From: an uncultured Luminiphilus sp.
GTDB taxonomy: Bacteria > Pseudomonadota > Gammaproteobacteria > Pseudomonadales > Halieaceae
DNA length: 34,442 bases
Assembly (NCBI GenBank): GCA_938091425.1
Contig: CALKHC010000106.1
Location: forward strand, 1 to 34,442
Reading direction: 5' to 3'
Shown here: positions 1-9,101 of the stretch, one piece after another
How the letters are laid out: each line of letters opens with the position of its first letter
Position numbering within the stretch: position 1 is the first letter of the stretch
Position numbers and translations under genes: made by a program
The notes under the pieces: generated by a model
Told to the model about the DNA's origin: nothing
The model's database searches: none
What the model saw: the letters and a program-made list of their open reading frames with translations, nothing else

Positions 1-1
1 G

Positions 2-823
2 GAGGAATTTCTGGATTTGCTCGTCTCCTCCATCACGGCCGAGTACTCCGGCTGCGTGCTCTACCAAGAGATTGAGAAAAACGTCAGCAATCCCGATGTG
101 TCTACGCTGATGCGCTACATGGCGAGAGACGAATCCCGACACGCCGGTTTTATCAATAAAGCGCTGAACAAGCTGGGAGTCGCTGTTGACCTCGGGGTGT
201 TAAAGCGGGAGAAGGAGTACACCTTTTTCAAGCCGAAATATATTTATTACGCCACTTATCTATCAGAGAAAATTGGCTACGCCCGCTATATCACGATCTA
301 TCGACATCTCGAGCGGCATCCCGAGAAACGATTTCATCCCATCTTTAAGTGGTTTCTGGAGTGGTGTAACGACGAGTTTGCCCACGGCGAAGCCTTCGCA
401 CTGATCATGCGGTCTGATCCTAAATTACTCACCGGCTTCAACAAGTTGTGGATCCGCTTCTTCTTACTGGCCGTCTACTCGACCATGTACGTCAGAGATC
501 ACTCTAGGCCCAAGCTCTATGAAGCTTTTGGTATGGATGTCACCGAGTTTGACTACACAGTATTTGATATCACCACCGAGATTTCCCGGCAGGTTTTCCC
601 GCTGACACTGAATACCGACGACCCCCGCTTCCGGGCTGGTCTTGAGCGGATGCGGACCCTCCAAGTTGCCCGCGACGCACTTGAGGGTCAGCGGGGTCCG
701 GTGGCGATACTCAAGAAGCTAGGTTATCTGTTGGGATCGGGGCTGGTCTTTGCGCGTTTATTCGTGTTGCCCACCCAAGCCAACACCATCCCAGACCAGG
801 TGCGGATGCAGCCTGCCTGGTAA
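2..823 (+). CDS. acsF: Magnesium-protoporphyrin IX monomethyl ester (oxidative) cyclase AcsF, 5' truncated by window edge
   Basis: Frame is open to the window edge ([26 protein letters not shown]...). It carries the diiron motifs DESRHAGF and [11 protein letters not shown] and the family signature [28 protein letters not shown]. Confidence 0.93.
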   Translation, partial: EEFLDLLVSSITAEYSGCVLYQEIEKNVSNPDVSTLMRYMARDESRHAGFINKALNKLGVAVDLGVLKREKEYTFFKPKYIYYATYLSEKIGYARYITIYRHLERHPEKRFHPIFKWFLEWCNDEFAHGEAFALIMRSDPKLLTGFNKLWIRFFLLAVYSTMYVRDHSRPKLYEAFGMDVTEFDYTVFDITTEISRQVFPLTLNTDDPRFRAGLERMRTLQVARDALEGQRGPVAILKKLGYLLGSGLVFARLFVLPTQANTIPDQVRMQPAW

Positions 824-1023
824 CCAGCAGTAGCTAACAGGCTGCTCACTAAAACGCGTCTGCGCATCCCCACATATCATGGCGTCGACCGTTGCAGCAG
901 TCGGGGTAATGCTACCTCGGTCGTGTACTTGGTGAGTCACCACTTACGTGGGTAATGGCAGGGCTGTTCTCAACTCTGCCGGTTTGATAGTTTGGCGCCT
1001 CAGTCAATCCTAAAGGTCAAACC

Positions 1024-1797
1024 GTGTCCGTTATCGAAGTTCATCAGGAAGCAGGTGTCGCACTCGTGACGTTGAATCGTCCCGACGCGCATAACGCCCT
1101 TAATCGAGAATTGTCCGAGGCCATTATTGCGACCTTCGCCGACCTTGCGGCAGATGGGGGAGTGCGAGCGATTGTTTTGACAGGTGCAGGCCGCGCGTTT
1201 TGTGCAGGCGTAGATCTCAAAGCGTTAACAGATGAGCCCGAACTGCTGTCGAGCGGACTCGGGTTGGGCCCCGACTCGCCGATTGTGGTGGCGCTGGAGC
1301 AGTGTCCCCAGCCCATTATCGGCGCGGTGAACGGTGCCGCTGTAACTGGTGGATTTGAGTTGGCGCTGGCTTGTGATTATTTATTTGCCAGTGAGCACGC
1401 GCGGTTTGCTGACACCCACGCCCGAGTGGGTATCTTGCCAGGCTGGGGGCTGTCACAGAAATTGTCTCGCATCATTGGCATTAATAGAGCCAGAGAGATG
1501 AGTTTGACTGGCAATTTCATTGATGCCGAGCGCGCCGAGGCGTGGGGCCTAGTCAATCGTGTGTGTGTTGCCGAAAGCCTGCTAGACGAGGCACTAGCCA
1601 GTGCCGCTCAAATCGCAGATGCCGATCCTAAGGCCGTTTTCGCGCTTAAGGCCCTGATGAATGACGGTGTCAAGGAGACGCTCGGCGACGCATTAGTGCT
1701 GGAGGGCGAGCGCGGCAACGCCTTCGCCAAGACGGTGGACTATAGCCAGATGAGCACCCGATTGGCGGCGCTGCGCCAACGAGCAGCCAAGCAGTGA
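1024..1797 (+). CDS. Enoyl-CoA hydratase/isomerase family protein
   Basis: Crotonase-fold signatures: VTLNRPDAHNALN, GAGRAFCAGVDLK, AVNGAAVTGGFELALACDYLFASEHARFADTHARVGILPGWG. GTG start. Confidence 0.9.
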   Translation: MSVIEVHQEAGVALVTLNRPDAHNALNRELSEAIIATFADLAADGGVRAIVLTGAGRAFCAGVDLKALTDEPELLSSGLGLGPDSPIVVALEQCPQPIIGAVNGAAVTGGFELALACDYLFASEHARFADTHARVGILPGWGLSQKLSRIIGINRAREMSLTGNFIDAERAEAWGLVNRVCVAESLLDEALASAAQIADADPKAVFALKALMNDGVKETLGDALVLEGERGNAFAKTVDYSQMSTRLAALRQRAAKQ

Positions 1798-1830
1798 GCG
1801 AAGGACTGCGGGTTGTCCTGAAATCCGCCG

Positions 1831-1848
1831 CTTCCTTTTCGAAGGAGG
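1831..1848 (+). promoter_or_regulatory. Hairpin sequestering the Shine-Dalgarno of the downstream nnrU-like gene
   Basis: CTTCCTT-TTCG-AAGGAGG: 7 pairs (one G.U) closed by a UUCG loop. The 3' arm is the SD AGGAGG. Confidence 0.55.
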
Positions 1849-1858
1849 ACATGAGCTC

Positions 1859-2407
1859 ATGATTGGGTTATTGAGCGGAGTCGTGCTTTGGAGCGCCGCG
1901 CATCTTTTTAAACGCTTGGCGCCGGCAGCGCGAGCGCGGCTCGGCAATGCTGGCAGACCGATAATGGCACTGTTGCTGGTGGCGTCCGTGGTGCTGATGA
2001 CGGTGGGTTACCAGCAGGCCTCGACTACGGTGTGGTGGGGCCGCCAGACAGCGTGGGTTGGCGTTAACAACTTGCTGGTTTACCTCGGTTTTTACTGTAT
2101 CGCTGGATCAATGGTAGGTGCCCGAGTCGCGGGCGTGATCCGCCATCCGCAGTTGACCGCCGTCAAACTGTGGGCGGTCGCGCATCTACTTGTGAATGGT
2201 GACTCCGCCTCGCTGATACTGTTTGGCGGCCTGCTCGTCTGGGCGGTGCTAGAAGTCGTGATCATCAATAAACAGGATGGTAAGCCCCGGTTGGTGAAAC
2301 CCAGCTCCACACTGCCCCGTGAAATGGGCGCCATTGTGGTCACGCTCACGGTGTATGGCCTCACGGCTTACCTTCATGGACAGCTTGGTTACCCCGTTCA
2401 TGGCTGA
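1859..2407 (+). CDS. NnrU family integral membrane protein
   Basis: Small multi-TM protein with NnrU-like features: LLSGVVLWSAAHLFKR, GRPIMALLLVASVVLMTVGYQ, HPQLTAVKLWAVAHLLVNGDSASLILFGGLLVWAV. Confidence 0.8.
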   Translation: MIGLLSGVVLWSAAHLFKRLAPAARARLGNAGRPIMALLLVASVVLMTVGYQQASTTVWWGRQTAWVGVNNLLVYLGFYCIAGSMVGARVAGVIRHPQLTAVKLWAVAHLLVNGDSASLILFGGLLVWAVLEVVIINKQDGKPRLVKPSSTLPREMGAIVVTLTVYGLTAYLHGQLGYPVHG

Positions 2408-2422
2408 CGCCAGCCAACTCGC

Positions 2423-3055
2423 GTGAGCGGTCGTTTCAGACTCACGGATGCCGCCATCCGCAAGGCGCTTGCCGCGCTGGCTCAGGATCACGAAGAGGTG
2501 GCGCGAGCCATCGCTCAGGTGGGGTATCCCCCGTCGCGGCGACGGGAACACTCTTTTGAATCTTTGGCGAGAATCGTGATCGGCCAGCAACTGTCCGTCA
2601 AAGCCGCCGCCACCATCGCCCAGCGCGTTGACGAGACGGTGGGGGGTGCGTTGCAGCCTGAGACATTGCTCGCCACAGCCCCGGACCAACTCAGAGCTGC
2701 TGGCCTTTCTCGCCAGAAAATTGGCTACCTGCAGTCCTTGGCAGAGGCTGTGATGTCCGGTGACTTGCCGATCGAAATCTTGCCCGAGCTCACTGATGAG
2801 GACGTTGAGGCCGCAATCACCGCGGTTCGGGGGTTCGGGCGTTGGTCTGCACACATGTACATGATGTTTTCCCTCGGGCGTCTAGATATTTGGCCCAGCG
2901 GAGATCTCGCTGTGCGAGTGGGATTTGGCCGGATCATGGGTTGGAAGGACCGGCCTGACGAGAAAAAGGTGATTGACGAGGGCGCCGCCTTTTCACCGTA
3001 TCGCAGTGCGTTAGCCCTGCTGTGCTGGCAATTTTACAGCGAGGCCCCGCTGTGA
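2423..3055 (+). CDS. DNA-3-methyladenine glycosylase 2 / AlkA-like HhH-GPD protein
   Basis: HhH-GPD features: FESLARIVIGQQLSVKAAATIAQRV, LSRQKIGYLQSLAEAV, LTAVRGFGRWSAHMYMMFSLGRLDIWPSGDLAVRVG. GTG start. Confidence 0.85.
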   Translation: MSGRFRLTDAAIRKALAALAQDHEEVARAIAQVGYPPSRRREHSFESLARIVIGQQLSVKAAATIAQRVDETVGGALQPETLLATAPDQLRAAGLSRQKIGYLQSLAEAVMSGDLPIEILPELTDEDVEAAITAVRGFGRWSAHMYMMFSLGRLDIWPSGDLAVRVGFGRIMGWKDRPDEKKVIDEGAAFSPYRSALALLCWQFYSEAPL

Positions 3056-3531
3056 GTTTTAGTGAATGGGATCAGCGGTGCATGACTTTGGCCTTGGAAG
3101 AGGCCAGCCGCGCGGCTGATCGCGGTGAGGTGCCTGTGGGTGCGGTGCTGACTCGCGGTGAGGTGGTGCTCGCACATGGCGGTAACGCTCAGATAGAACT
3201 CAACGATGCTACGGCCCACGCAGAAATCCGGGTATTAAGAGAAGCAGGTGTCAGGGACAGTAACTATCGGCTGCCAGGCACGACCTTATATGTGACGCTG
3301 GAGCCCTGCACGATGTGCTGCGGTGCAGTGGTTCACGCCCGAGTCGAACACCTGATTTTTGCAGCACGAGAGCCTCGTGCCGGCGCAGTGCTCAGCACGG
3401 GTGCGACGCTCGACAACCCCGCGCTTAACCATCGGGTGAAGTGGGCAGAAGGTTTGTATGAAACAGAGAGCGCAGATCTGTTGCGCCAGTTCTTTCAGAG
3501 GCGCCGGGGCGGTCACGCAGAGGACGCCTGA
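3052..3531 (+). CDS. tadA: tRNA-specific adenosine deaminase TadA
   Basis: Cytidine/deoxycytidylate deaminase motifs HAEIRVLREAG and PCTMCCGAVVHARVEHLIFAAREPRAGA. Likely GTG start at 3052 overlapping the previous stop (GTGA). Confidence 0.9.
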   Translation: MSFSEWDQRCMTLALEEASRAADRGEVPVGAVLTRGEVVLAHGGNAQIELNDATAHAEIRVLREAGVRDSNYRLPGTTLYVTLEPCTMCCGAVVHARVEHLIFAAREPRAGAVLSTGATLDNPALNHRVKWAEGLYETESADLLRQFFQRRRGGHAEDA

Positions 3532-3549
3532 GCTGCCATCGTGTAGCCG

Positions 3550-4977
3550 CTATAAAACGGGGAGTTGGGCGCGCCGGAGGTGATTCGGGAGCAGCGCATC
3601 AACCTGAATCGGCGGTGTGATGCGACGCTCTGGAAGGTTCTTGAACGACAGTAATCCCTCGTAGTGGCGGATGTTGTCGACATAGGTGACCGCTTGTTCC
3701 CCTTCCGCAAAACCGAATTTCGTCATGGGAAAATAATTGGGATTTTGCAGCTTGGGCAGCTGCGCCCGCACATCTGGCCACAAGTGGGGGTCGCCTCCCG
3801 CTTGCTGGGTGATGATGCGAGTATCCTCCAAATGTCCCATGCCAATGTTGTAGGCCGCCAGCGCCATAGAGGTCCGATCAGGCTCTTCGATATCTGATGG
3901 CAGCCGTCTCAATAAGTCTTTGAAAAACCGCGCTCCACCTCGCAGGCTTTGCCGGGGGTCCGTGCGGTCCTCAACGCCGAGTTCATTTGCAGTCACTCGT
4001 GTGAGCATCATCATGCCTCGCACACCGGTATGAGAACGGGCCTCGGGGTCCCAATGTGATTCTTGATATGCCATGGCGGCCAGTAGCCGCCAGTTCATCT
4101 GGTACTCCTCGGCTACCGTCTCAAGAAGCGGCTGCCACTCAGGTAAATCATCACGCATTTTGCGCTGGAAGGTGAGTGAACCAACCCGGGATGCGTGCTC
4201 CCAGCGACCAAAGTGCTCCCGCTCCAGCTGCGCTATTTGCCCTTGCTCACTAGCGCTGCCAATAAATTGGTTCACCAGTGCCAGCGACGCCTCACTATTG
4301 TCGTCTTGGGGCAGATACCAAACAACGGGTGTGGTGTGGCCGATTTCCATGGCGGCGACTACTCTGGGAAACAGTTGCTGTTGGATGCTGAATTCAATCG
4401 AATCGACGATTGCCAGATCAGCTTTCTCGTCAGTGACCAGTTGCATCAATTCGAGCGAGTCTGCGGCGTGAATCTCACGCCAGGTCAACTCGGGGAGGTC
4501 TTGCTGCAGCGCAGAGAGTGTCTCCAGATGCGCGCTGCCGGCGATCACCACCACATCACGCCCCGCCAGAGCATCGAGCGAGCGCGGTCTCAATGCGCCA
4601 GATTTATACACGACGAGGGGTTGCTGATGCAGGTAGGGGGTAGAAGCGATAAATCGCGCGTCACGGCCAGCACTTTGGCTGAGGCCGGCCGCTGCCAGGT
4701 GTGCCTCGCCCCTCGCCAGCATCTCGAACAGCTCGGGCAGGCTAAAGGCGACCTTGATCCGCACCGGCATGTCGTACTCCCGGGCGAACGCTTTGATCAT
4801 CGCGTATTCGAACCCCGACGCGCGATCCCCATCGAAGTAGTAGGTGGTCGGGGTATTGCGAGTCACAACTACTATTTCTTCGCCTTCGGCCATCGGTTGC
4901 AGGAAAGACGAGTCGTTACACCCGGGTAACAGGCTCAATGAGCCGACGTAGGCAAGCCAAAACAAGAGTCGCGTCAT
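3550..4977 (-). CDS. mltF: Membrane-bound lytic murein transglycosylase F
   Basis: Starts MTRLLFWLAYVGSLSLLPGCN (lipobox). SBP-bac_3-like domain followed by an SLT domain (MAYQESHWDPEARSHTGVRGMMMLTRVTANELG, MALAAYNIGMGHLEDTRII). The longer 598-aa ORF call over-extends upstream. Confidence 0.9.
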   Translation of the reverse strand: MTRLLFWLAYVGSLSLLPGCNDSSFLQPMAEGEEIVVVTRNTPTTYYFDGDRASGFEYAMIKAFAREYDMPVRIKVAFSLPELFEMLARGEAHLAAAGLSQSAGRDARFIASTPYLHQQPLVVYKSGALRPRSLDALAGRDVVVIAGSAHLETLSALQQDLPELTWREIHAADSLELMQLVTDEKADLAIVDSIEFSIQQQLFPRVVAAMEIGHTTPVVWYLPQDDNSEASLALVNQFIGSASEQGQIAQLEREHFGRWEHASRVGSLTFQRKMRDDLPEWQPLLETVAEEYQMNWRLLAAMAYQESHWDPEARSHTGVRGMMMLTRVTANELGVEDRTDPRQSLRGGARFFKDLLRRLPSDIEEPDRTSMALAAYNIGMGHLEDTRIITQQAGGDPHLWPDVRAQLPKLQNPNYFPMTKFGFAEGEQAVTYVDNIRHYEGLLSFKNLPERRITPPIQVDALLPNHLRRAQLPVL

Positions 4978-5042
4978 ATGGTGATTGTAGGTGCTAGATC
5001 GCGCCGGGAACAGAACGTCTGACAGTGCGAGGTGACACTGGT

Positions 5043-5061
5043 AAAAAAGACGAAAACGTCT
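5043..5061 (-). terminator. Intrinsic-terminator-like hairpin on the minus strand, upstream of mltF
   Basis: Minus strand reads CGAGACG-TTTT-CGTCTTTTTTAC: 5-bp stem plus a G.U pair, then a run of T residues. Confidence 0.55.
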
Positions 5062-5103
5062 CGGTCTGAGGCCAAGGGCATACCTGCGAACCAAGCACCG
5101 CGG

Positions 5104-5109
5104 TATACT
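5104..5109 (+). promoter_or_regulatory. Probable purL -10 element
   Basis: TATACT followed by a GC-rich stretch (CTGCGAG) about 30 bp upstream of purL. The -35 is weak. Confidence 0.4.
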
Positions 5110-5138
5110 CTGCGAGCTGTCTCGCTCAGGAACCACAG

Positions 5139-8100
5139 ATGCTTGTCCTGCCCGGATCTTCCGCGCTGTCCGACGCCCGTTTTCAACTCTTGGCGGCCGA
5201 CATTTCTGCACTGGGTCTGGGCCTTTCTCTGAGAGAGGTGGTGCACGCTTATGCGGTCGACATCGCGCCGGGTGAGACCATCGATAGCGACCGTTTGGCG
5301 GCGCTGCTTCACCCTGGCACTGCGGCGGCCGCTGATCCCTCTGCACAGACCCGACCGGGGCAGCGCGTCGTTGCTCCCCGATTTGGCACGATTTCCCCCT
5401 GGTCCAGTAAAGCCACTGATATCGCCCATAACTGTGGTTTCTCGGCGGTTGAGCGCATCGAACGGGTGGCGCTATTCGGCATTGACGGCCTCACAAAAGG
5501 TGACGATACCCGCGCGCTGGATGCCTTGATTCACGATCGTATGGTCGAGACCGTTGTCAGCTCGCTGGACGATTTGCTGCCCATGTTTGAGCGATCCGCG
5601 CCCCGATCCTTCGAGGAGGTCGACTTGCTGGATGGAGGCGCCGCTGCCTTGACGCACGCGAACAGCGAATTGGGTCTGGCGTTGACTGAAGACGAAATTA
5701 CCTACCTCGTCGACGCGTTTTCGACTTTGGGGCGTAACCCCCGGGATATCGAGTTGATGATGTTTGCGCAGGCGAACTCCGAACACTGCCGTCACAAAAT
5801 TTTTAATGCCAGCTGGGAAATCGACGGCGCGCAGCAGGATCACTCCCTGTTTGCGATGATCCGTCATACCCATGAGGTCGGTGGTGACAACGTACTGTCA
5901 GCCTACTCCGATAACGCGGCCGTCGTGGCAGGTCATCGAGCGGGTCGATTTTATCCAGACGTTTCTGATCAGGTCTGGCGATTCCACGACGAGCCGATTC
6001 ATCTATTGATGAAAGTGGAAACGCACAACCACCCGACAGCGATTTCGCCCTTTGCGGGTGCCGGTACCGGTTCGGGTGGTGAAATTCGTGACGAGGGTGC
6101 TGTAGGACGTGGCTCGCGACCCAAGGTCGGGCTGGTGGGTTTCTCGGTCTCCCATTTGGAACTGCCAGACAAGCCGCGACCATGGGAACTAGGTTATGGC
6201 CGCCCGGGCAGAATTGTCTCGCCGCTGGCCATCATGACCGAGGGGCCAATTGGCGCAGCGGCCTTTAACAACGAGTTTGGCAGGCCCAATCTAGCGGGCT
6301 ACTTCCGAACCTTTGAAACGCAAACCGCCGGGGGCGTCAGGGGTTATCACAAGCCCATCATGATCGCCGGGGGATTCGGTAACGTCCGCACCGAGCACGT
6401 TGACAAGGGTGACTACTCAGCCGGCGCCAAATTGGTGGTACTGGGTGGCCCCGCGATGCTAATTGGTTTGGGCGGCGGCGCGGCATCATCCATGGCGAGC
6501 GGTGATAGTGCTGAGGATCTCGACTTTGCCTCCGTGCAGCGACAAAACCCTGAAATACAGCGCCGCTGTCAGGAGGTCATAGATCGCTGTTGGAGTCTGG
6601 GTGCCGACAATCCCATTGCCTTTATTCATGATGTCGGTGCAGGAGGACTGAGCAACGCCCTGCCCGAGTTGGTCAAGGATGGTGGCCGGGGAGGGCATTT
6701 TGAACTCCGCGATGTACCGAATGACGAACCAGGCATGACGCCTCTAGAGATCTGGTGTAACGAGTCGCAGGAGCGCTATGTGCTGGCGGTCGAGCCAGAT
6801 CAGCTGGCGCGTTTTGAATCCATCTGTGAGCGGGAACGCTGTCCTTATGCGGTCGTTGGTGAGGCAACAGAAGCGCATCATCTCACTGTTACAGACCGCC
6901 AGTTCGACAACCACCCGGTCGATCTGCCCATGTCAGTGCTGTTTGGCAAGCCGCCCAAGATGCACCGACAGGTCTCACGCAGGCCGTCCGTCAGGGATGG
7001 CTTTGACCCCAGTGCGGTCCCCCTGCCGGAATCGCTGGAGCGGGTACTGACCTTCCCCGCGGTAGCGTCGAAGAGCTTTCTGATCACCATCGGTGACCGC
7101 AGTGTCACAGGGATGGTTTCTCGGGATCAGATGGTCGGTCCCTGGCAGGTACCGGTGGCGGACTGCGCCGTCACCACAGTATCGCTGGACACCCATCTGG
7201 GCGAAGCCATGTCGATGGGTGAGCGCACGCCGCTGGCGCTGTTAGACGGACCCGCATCCGGCCGGATGGCGGTGGCCGAGGCGATTACCAATATCCTAGC
7301 CGCGCCTATTGCGTCACTCAGTGACATCAAGCTCTCTGCAAACTGGATGTGTGCAGCCGGCTACCAGGGAGATGACGCCATTCTCTATGACACCGTCGCT
7401 GCCGTGGGTCGCGACTTTTGTCCTGCGCTCGGTATCACCATACCTGTGGGCAAGGATTCCATGTCGATGCGCACCGTGTGGCAGGAACACGGTGAAGACC
7501 GCTCCGTGACCGCGCCTGTCTCCCTCATTGTGTCGGCATTTGCCCCCTGTGATGACGTTCGCAAGGTGCTGACACCCGCTCTGTCCCCGCGCGACGACAC
7601 GGTCTTGTTGCTGGTGGATCTGGGTCGCGGGAGGGATCGTCTGGGTGGTTCGGTGCTGGCGCAGGTATGGCAACAAATGGGCAGTACTGCCCCCGACGTC
7701 TCAGCCGAAGATATTCATGCGTTTTTCGAGCTAATGACAACGGCCAAGGACAACGACTGGGTGCTCGCCTACCACGACCGATCTGATGGAGGTTTGCTGG
7801 TCACCCTGTTAGAGATGGCGTTTGCGGGGCGCTGCGGTTTACAGGTGGACCTCGAAGTGTCGCCCGATCAGGCCAACGCAAGGCTCTTTTCTGAAGAGGT
7901 TGGCGCTGTCATACAGGTGGCGGCCGGCCATGTTTCCGACGTTATGGCTCGCGCCGAGGAGGTTGGTCTTGGCGACGCGGTCACTTGCATCGCGACGCCG
8001 CGGGCCGACGGTCGCATTGTGGTGAATTCCCCTCAGTTCGAGCTGATCGACAGCCGGCGCGAAGCCCTGCAGTCGCTTTGGGCGGACACCAGTCACGCCA

Positions 8101-9011
8101 TTGCCCGTGTCCGCGACAACGTCGACTGCGCAGATCAGGAGTTTGCAACCATACAGGCGCAAGACCCAGGTTTGTCCGCCCATCTCAGCTACGACTGCAA
8201 TGCTGACATCGCCGCGCCCTTTATCGCCACAGGGCATCGCCCACGCGTTGCGATACTGCGCGAGCAGGGGGTCAATGGACACATGGAGATGGCGGCGGCC
8301 TTTGACCGCGCCGGGTTTACGGCGGTCGACGTGCACATGAGCGATGTCATCGCCGGGCGGCGCGATCTGTCAGATTGTCATGGTCTGGCGGCCTGTGGCG
8401 GCTTCTCCTACGGTGATGTGCTCGGTGCCGGAGAGGGCTGGGCAAAAAGCATTTTATTTAATGAGACGGTCCGCACCCGGTTTGAACAGTTTTTCGCGCG
8501 AACCGATACGTTCGCGCTGGGCGTCTGTAACGGTTGCCAAATGCTGTCAGCGCTGCAGGAAATTATCCCGGGGACTGACCACTGGCCGCGCTTTGCTCGC
8601 AATCGCTCTGAGCAGTACGAGGCGCGCCTGTCGCTGGTCAGAGTCGAGGCCTCGCCGTCTGTGCTGATGGCGGGTATGGAGGGGTCGCACCTGCCTATCG
8701 TGGTGGCACATGGAGAGGGTCGCGCGCAGTTTGCCTCGGCCGATGAGCAGGGCTCACTTGAGGCCGCGGGTTTGGTGGCCATGCGATTTATCAATCACGA
8801 TCTGCAACTCGCCGATACCTACCCCTACAACCCCAATGGGTCGCCGGACGGCATCACGGGTCTCTGCAATGAAGATGGGCGTATCACTATCATGATGCCG
8901 CATCCCGAGCGCGTCTTTCGTGCGGCGCAACTCTCGTGGCGCCCGGCCGAATGGCAAACTGACTCCGGCTGGATGCGACTCTTCCGTAATGCGCGGGTTT
9001 GGCTTGGGTAA
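5139..9011 (+). CDS. purL: Phosphoribosylformylglycinamidine synthase
   Basis: 1290 aa large-type Pur[49 protein letters not shown], and a C-terminal glutaminase with [11 protein letters not shown]. Confidence 0.98.
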   Translation: MLVLPGSSALSDARFQLLAADISALGLGLSLREVVHAYAVDIAPGETIDSDRLAALLHPGTAAAADPSAQTRPGQRVVAPRFGTISPWSSKATDIAHNCGFSAVERIERVALFGIDGLTKGDDTRALDALIHDRMVETVVSSLDDLLPMFERSAPRSFEEVDLLDGGAAALTHANSELGLALTEDEITYLVDAFSTLGRNPRDIELMMFAQANSEHCRHKIFNASWEIDGAQQDHSLFAMIRHTHEVGGDNVLSAYSDNAAVVAGHRAGRFYPDVSDQVWRFHDEPIHLLMKVETHNHPTAISPFAGAGTGSGGEIRDEGAVGRGSRPKVGLVGFSVSHLELPDKPRPWELGYGRPGRIVSPLAIMTEGPIGAAAFNNEFGRPNLAGYFRTFETQTAGGVRGYHKPIMIAGGFGNVRTEHVDKGDYSAGAKLVVLGGPAMLIGLGGGAASSMASGDSAEDLDFASVQRQNPEIQRRCQEVIDRCWSLGADNPIAFIHDVGAGGLSNALPELVKDGGRGGHFELRDVPNDEPGMTPLEIWCNESQERYVLAVEPDQLARFESICERERCPYAVVGEATEAHHLTVTDRQFDNHPVDLPMSVLFGKPPKMHRQVSRRPSVRDGFDPSAVPLPESLERVLTFPAVASKSFLITIGDRSVTGMVSRDQMVGPWQVPVADCAVTTVSLDTHLGEAMSMGERTPLALLDGPASGRMAVAEAITNILAAPIASLSDIKLSANWMCAAGYQGDDAILYDTVAAVGRDFCPALGITIPVGKDSMSMRTVWQEHGEDRSVTAPVSLIVSAFAPCDDVRKVLTPALSPRDDTVLLLVDLGRGRDRLGGSVLAQVWQQMGSTAPDVSAEDIHAFFELMTTAKDNDWVLAYHDRSDGGLLVTLLEMAFAGRCGLQVDLEVSPDQANARLFSEEVGAVIQVAAGHVSDVMARAEEVGLGDAVTCIATPRADGRIVVNSPQFELIDSRREALQSLWADTSHAIARVRDNVDCADQEFATIQAQDPGLSAHLSYDCNADIAAPFIATGHRPRVAILREQGVNGHMEMAAAFDRAGFTAVDVHMSDVIAGRRDLSDCHGLAACGGFSYGDVLGAGEGWAKSILFNETVRTRFEQFFARTDTFALGVCNGCQMLSALQEIIPGTDHWPRFARNRSEQYEARLSLVRVEASPSVLMAGMEGSHLPIVVAHGEGRAQFASADEQGSLEAAGLVAMRFINHDLQLADTYPYNPNGSPDGITGLCNEDGRITIMMPHPERVFRAAQLSWRPAEWQTDSGWMRLFRNARVWLG

Positions 9012-9101
9012 CTGTTACATGGTGTTAGCGCCACTGAGTCGTTACACTCCGCGCCTGTTTAATCATGCTAACTCTGCTGGGCCAACGACCAAGTAAAACC
9101 G

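Noticed and set aside
956-982. GGCAG...CTGCC downstream of acsF as a terminator
   Set aside because: Short stem with a large loop and no T-run; not distinguishable from chance.
3550-5346. 598-aa minus-strand ORF extending mltF far upstream
   Set aside because: The residues before MTRLLFWLAYVGSLSLLPGCN are low-complexity, Arg/Pro-rich, antisense to purL, and would put a lipoprotein signal in the middle of the protein. True start is 4977.
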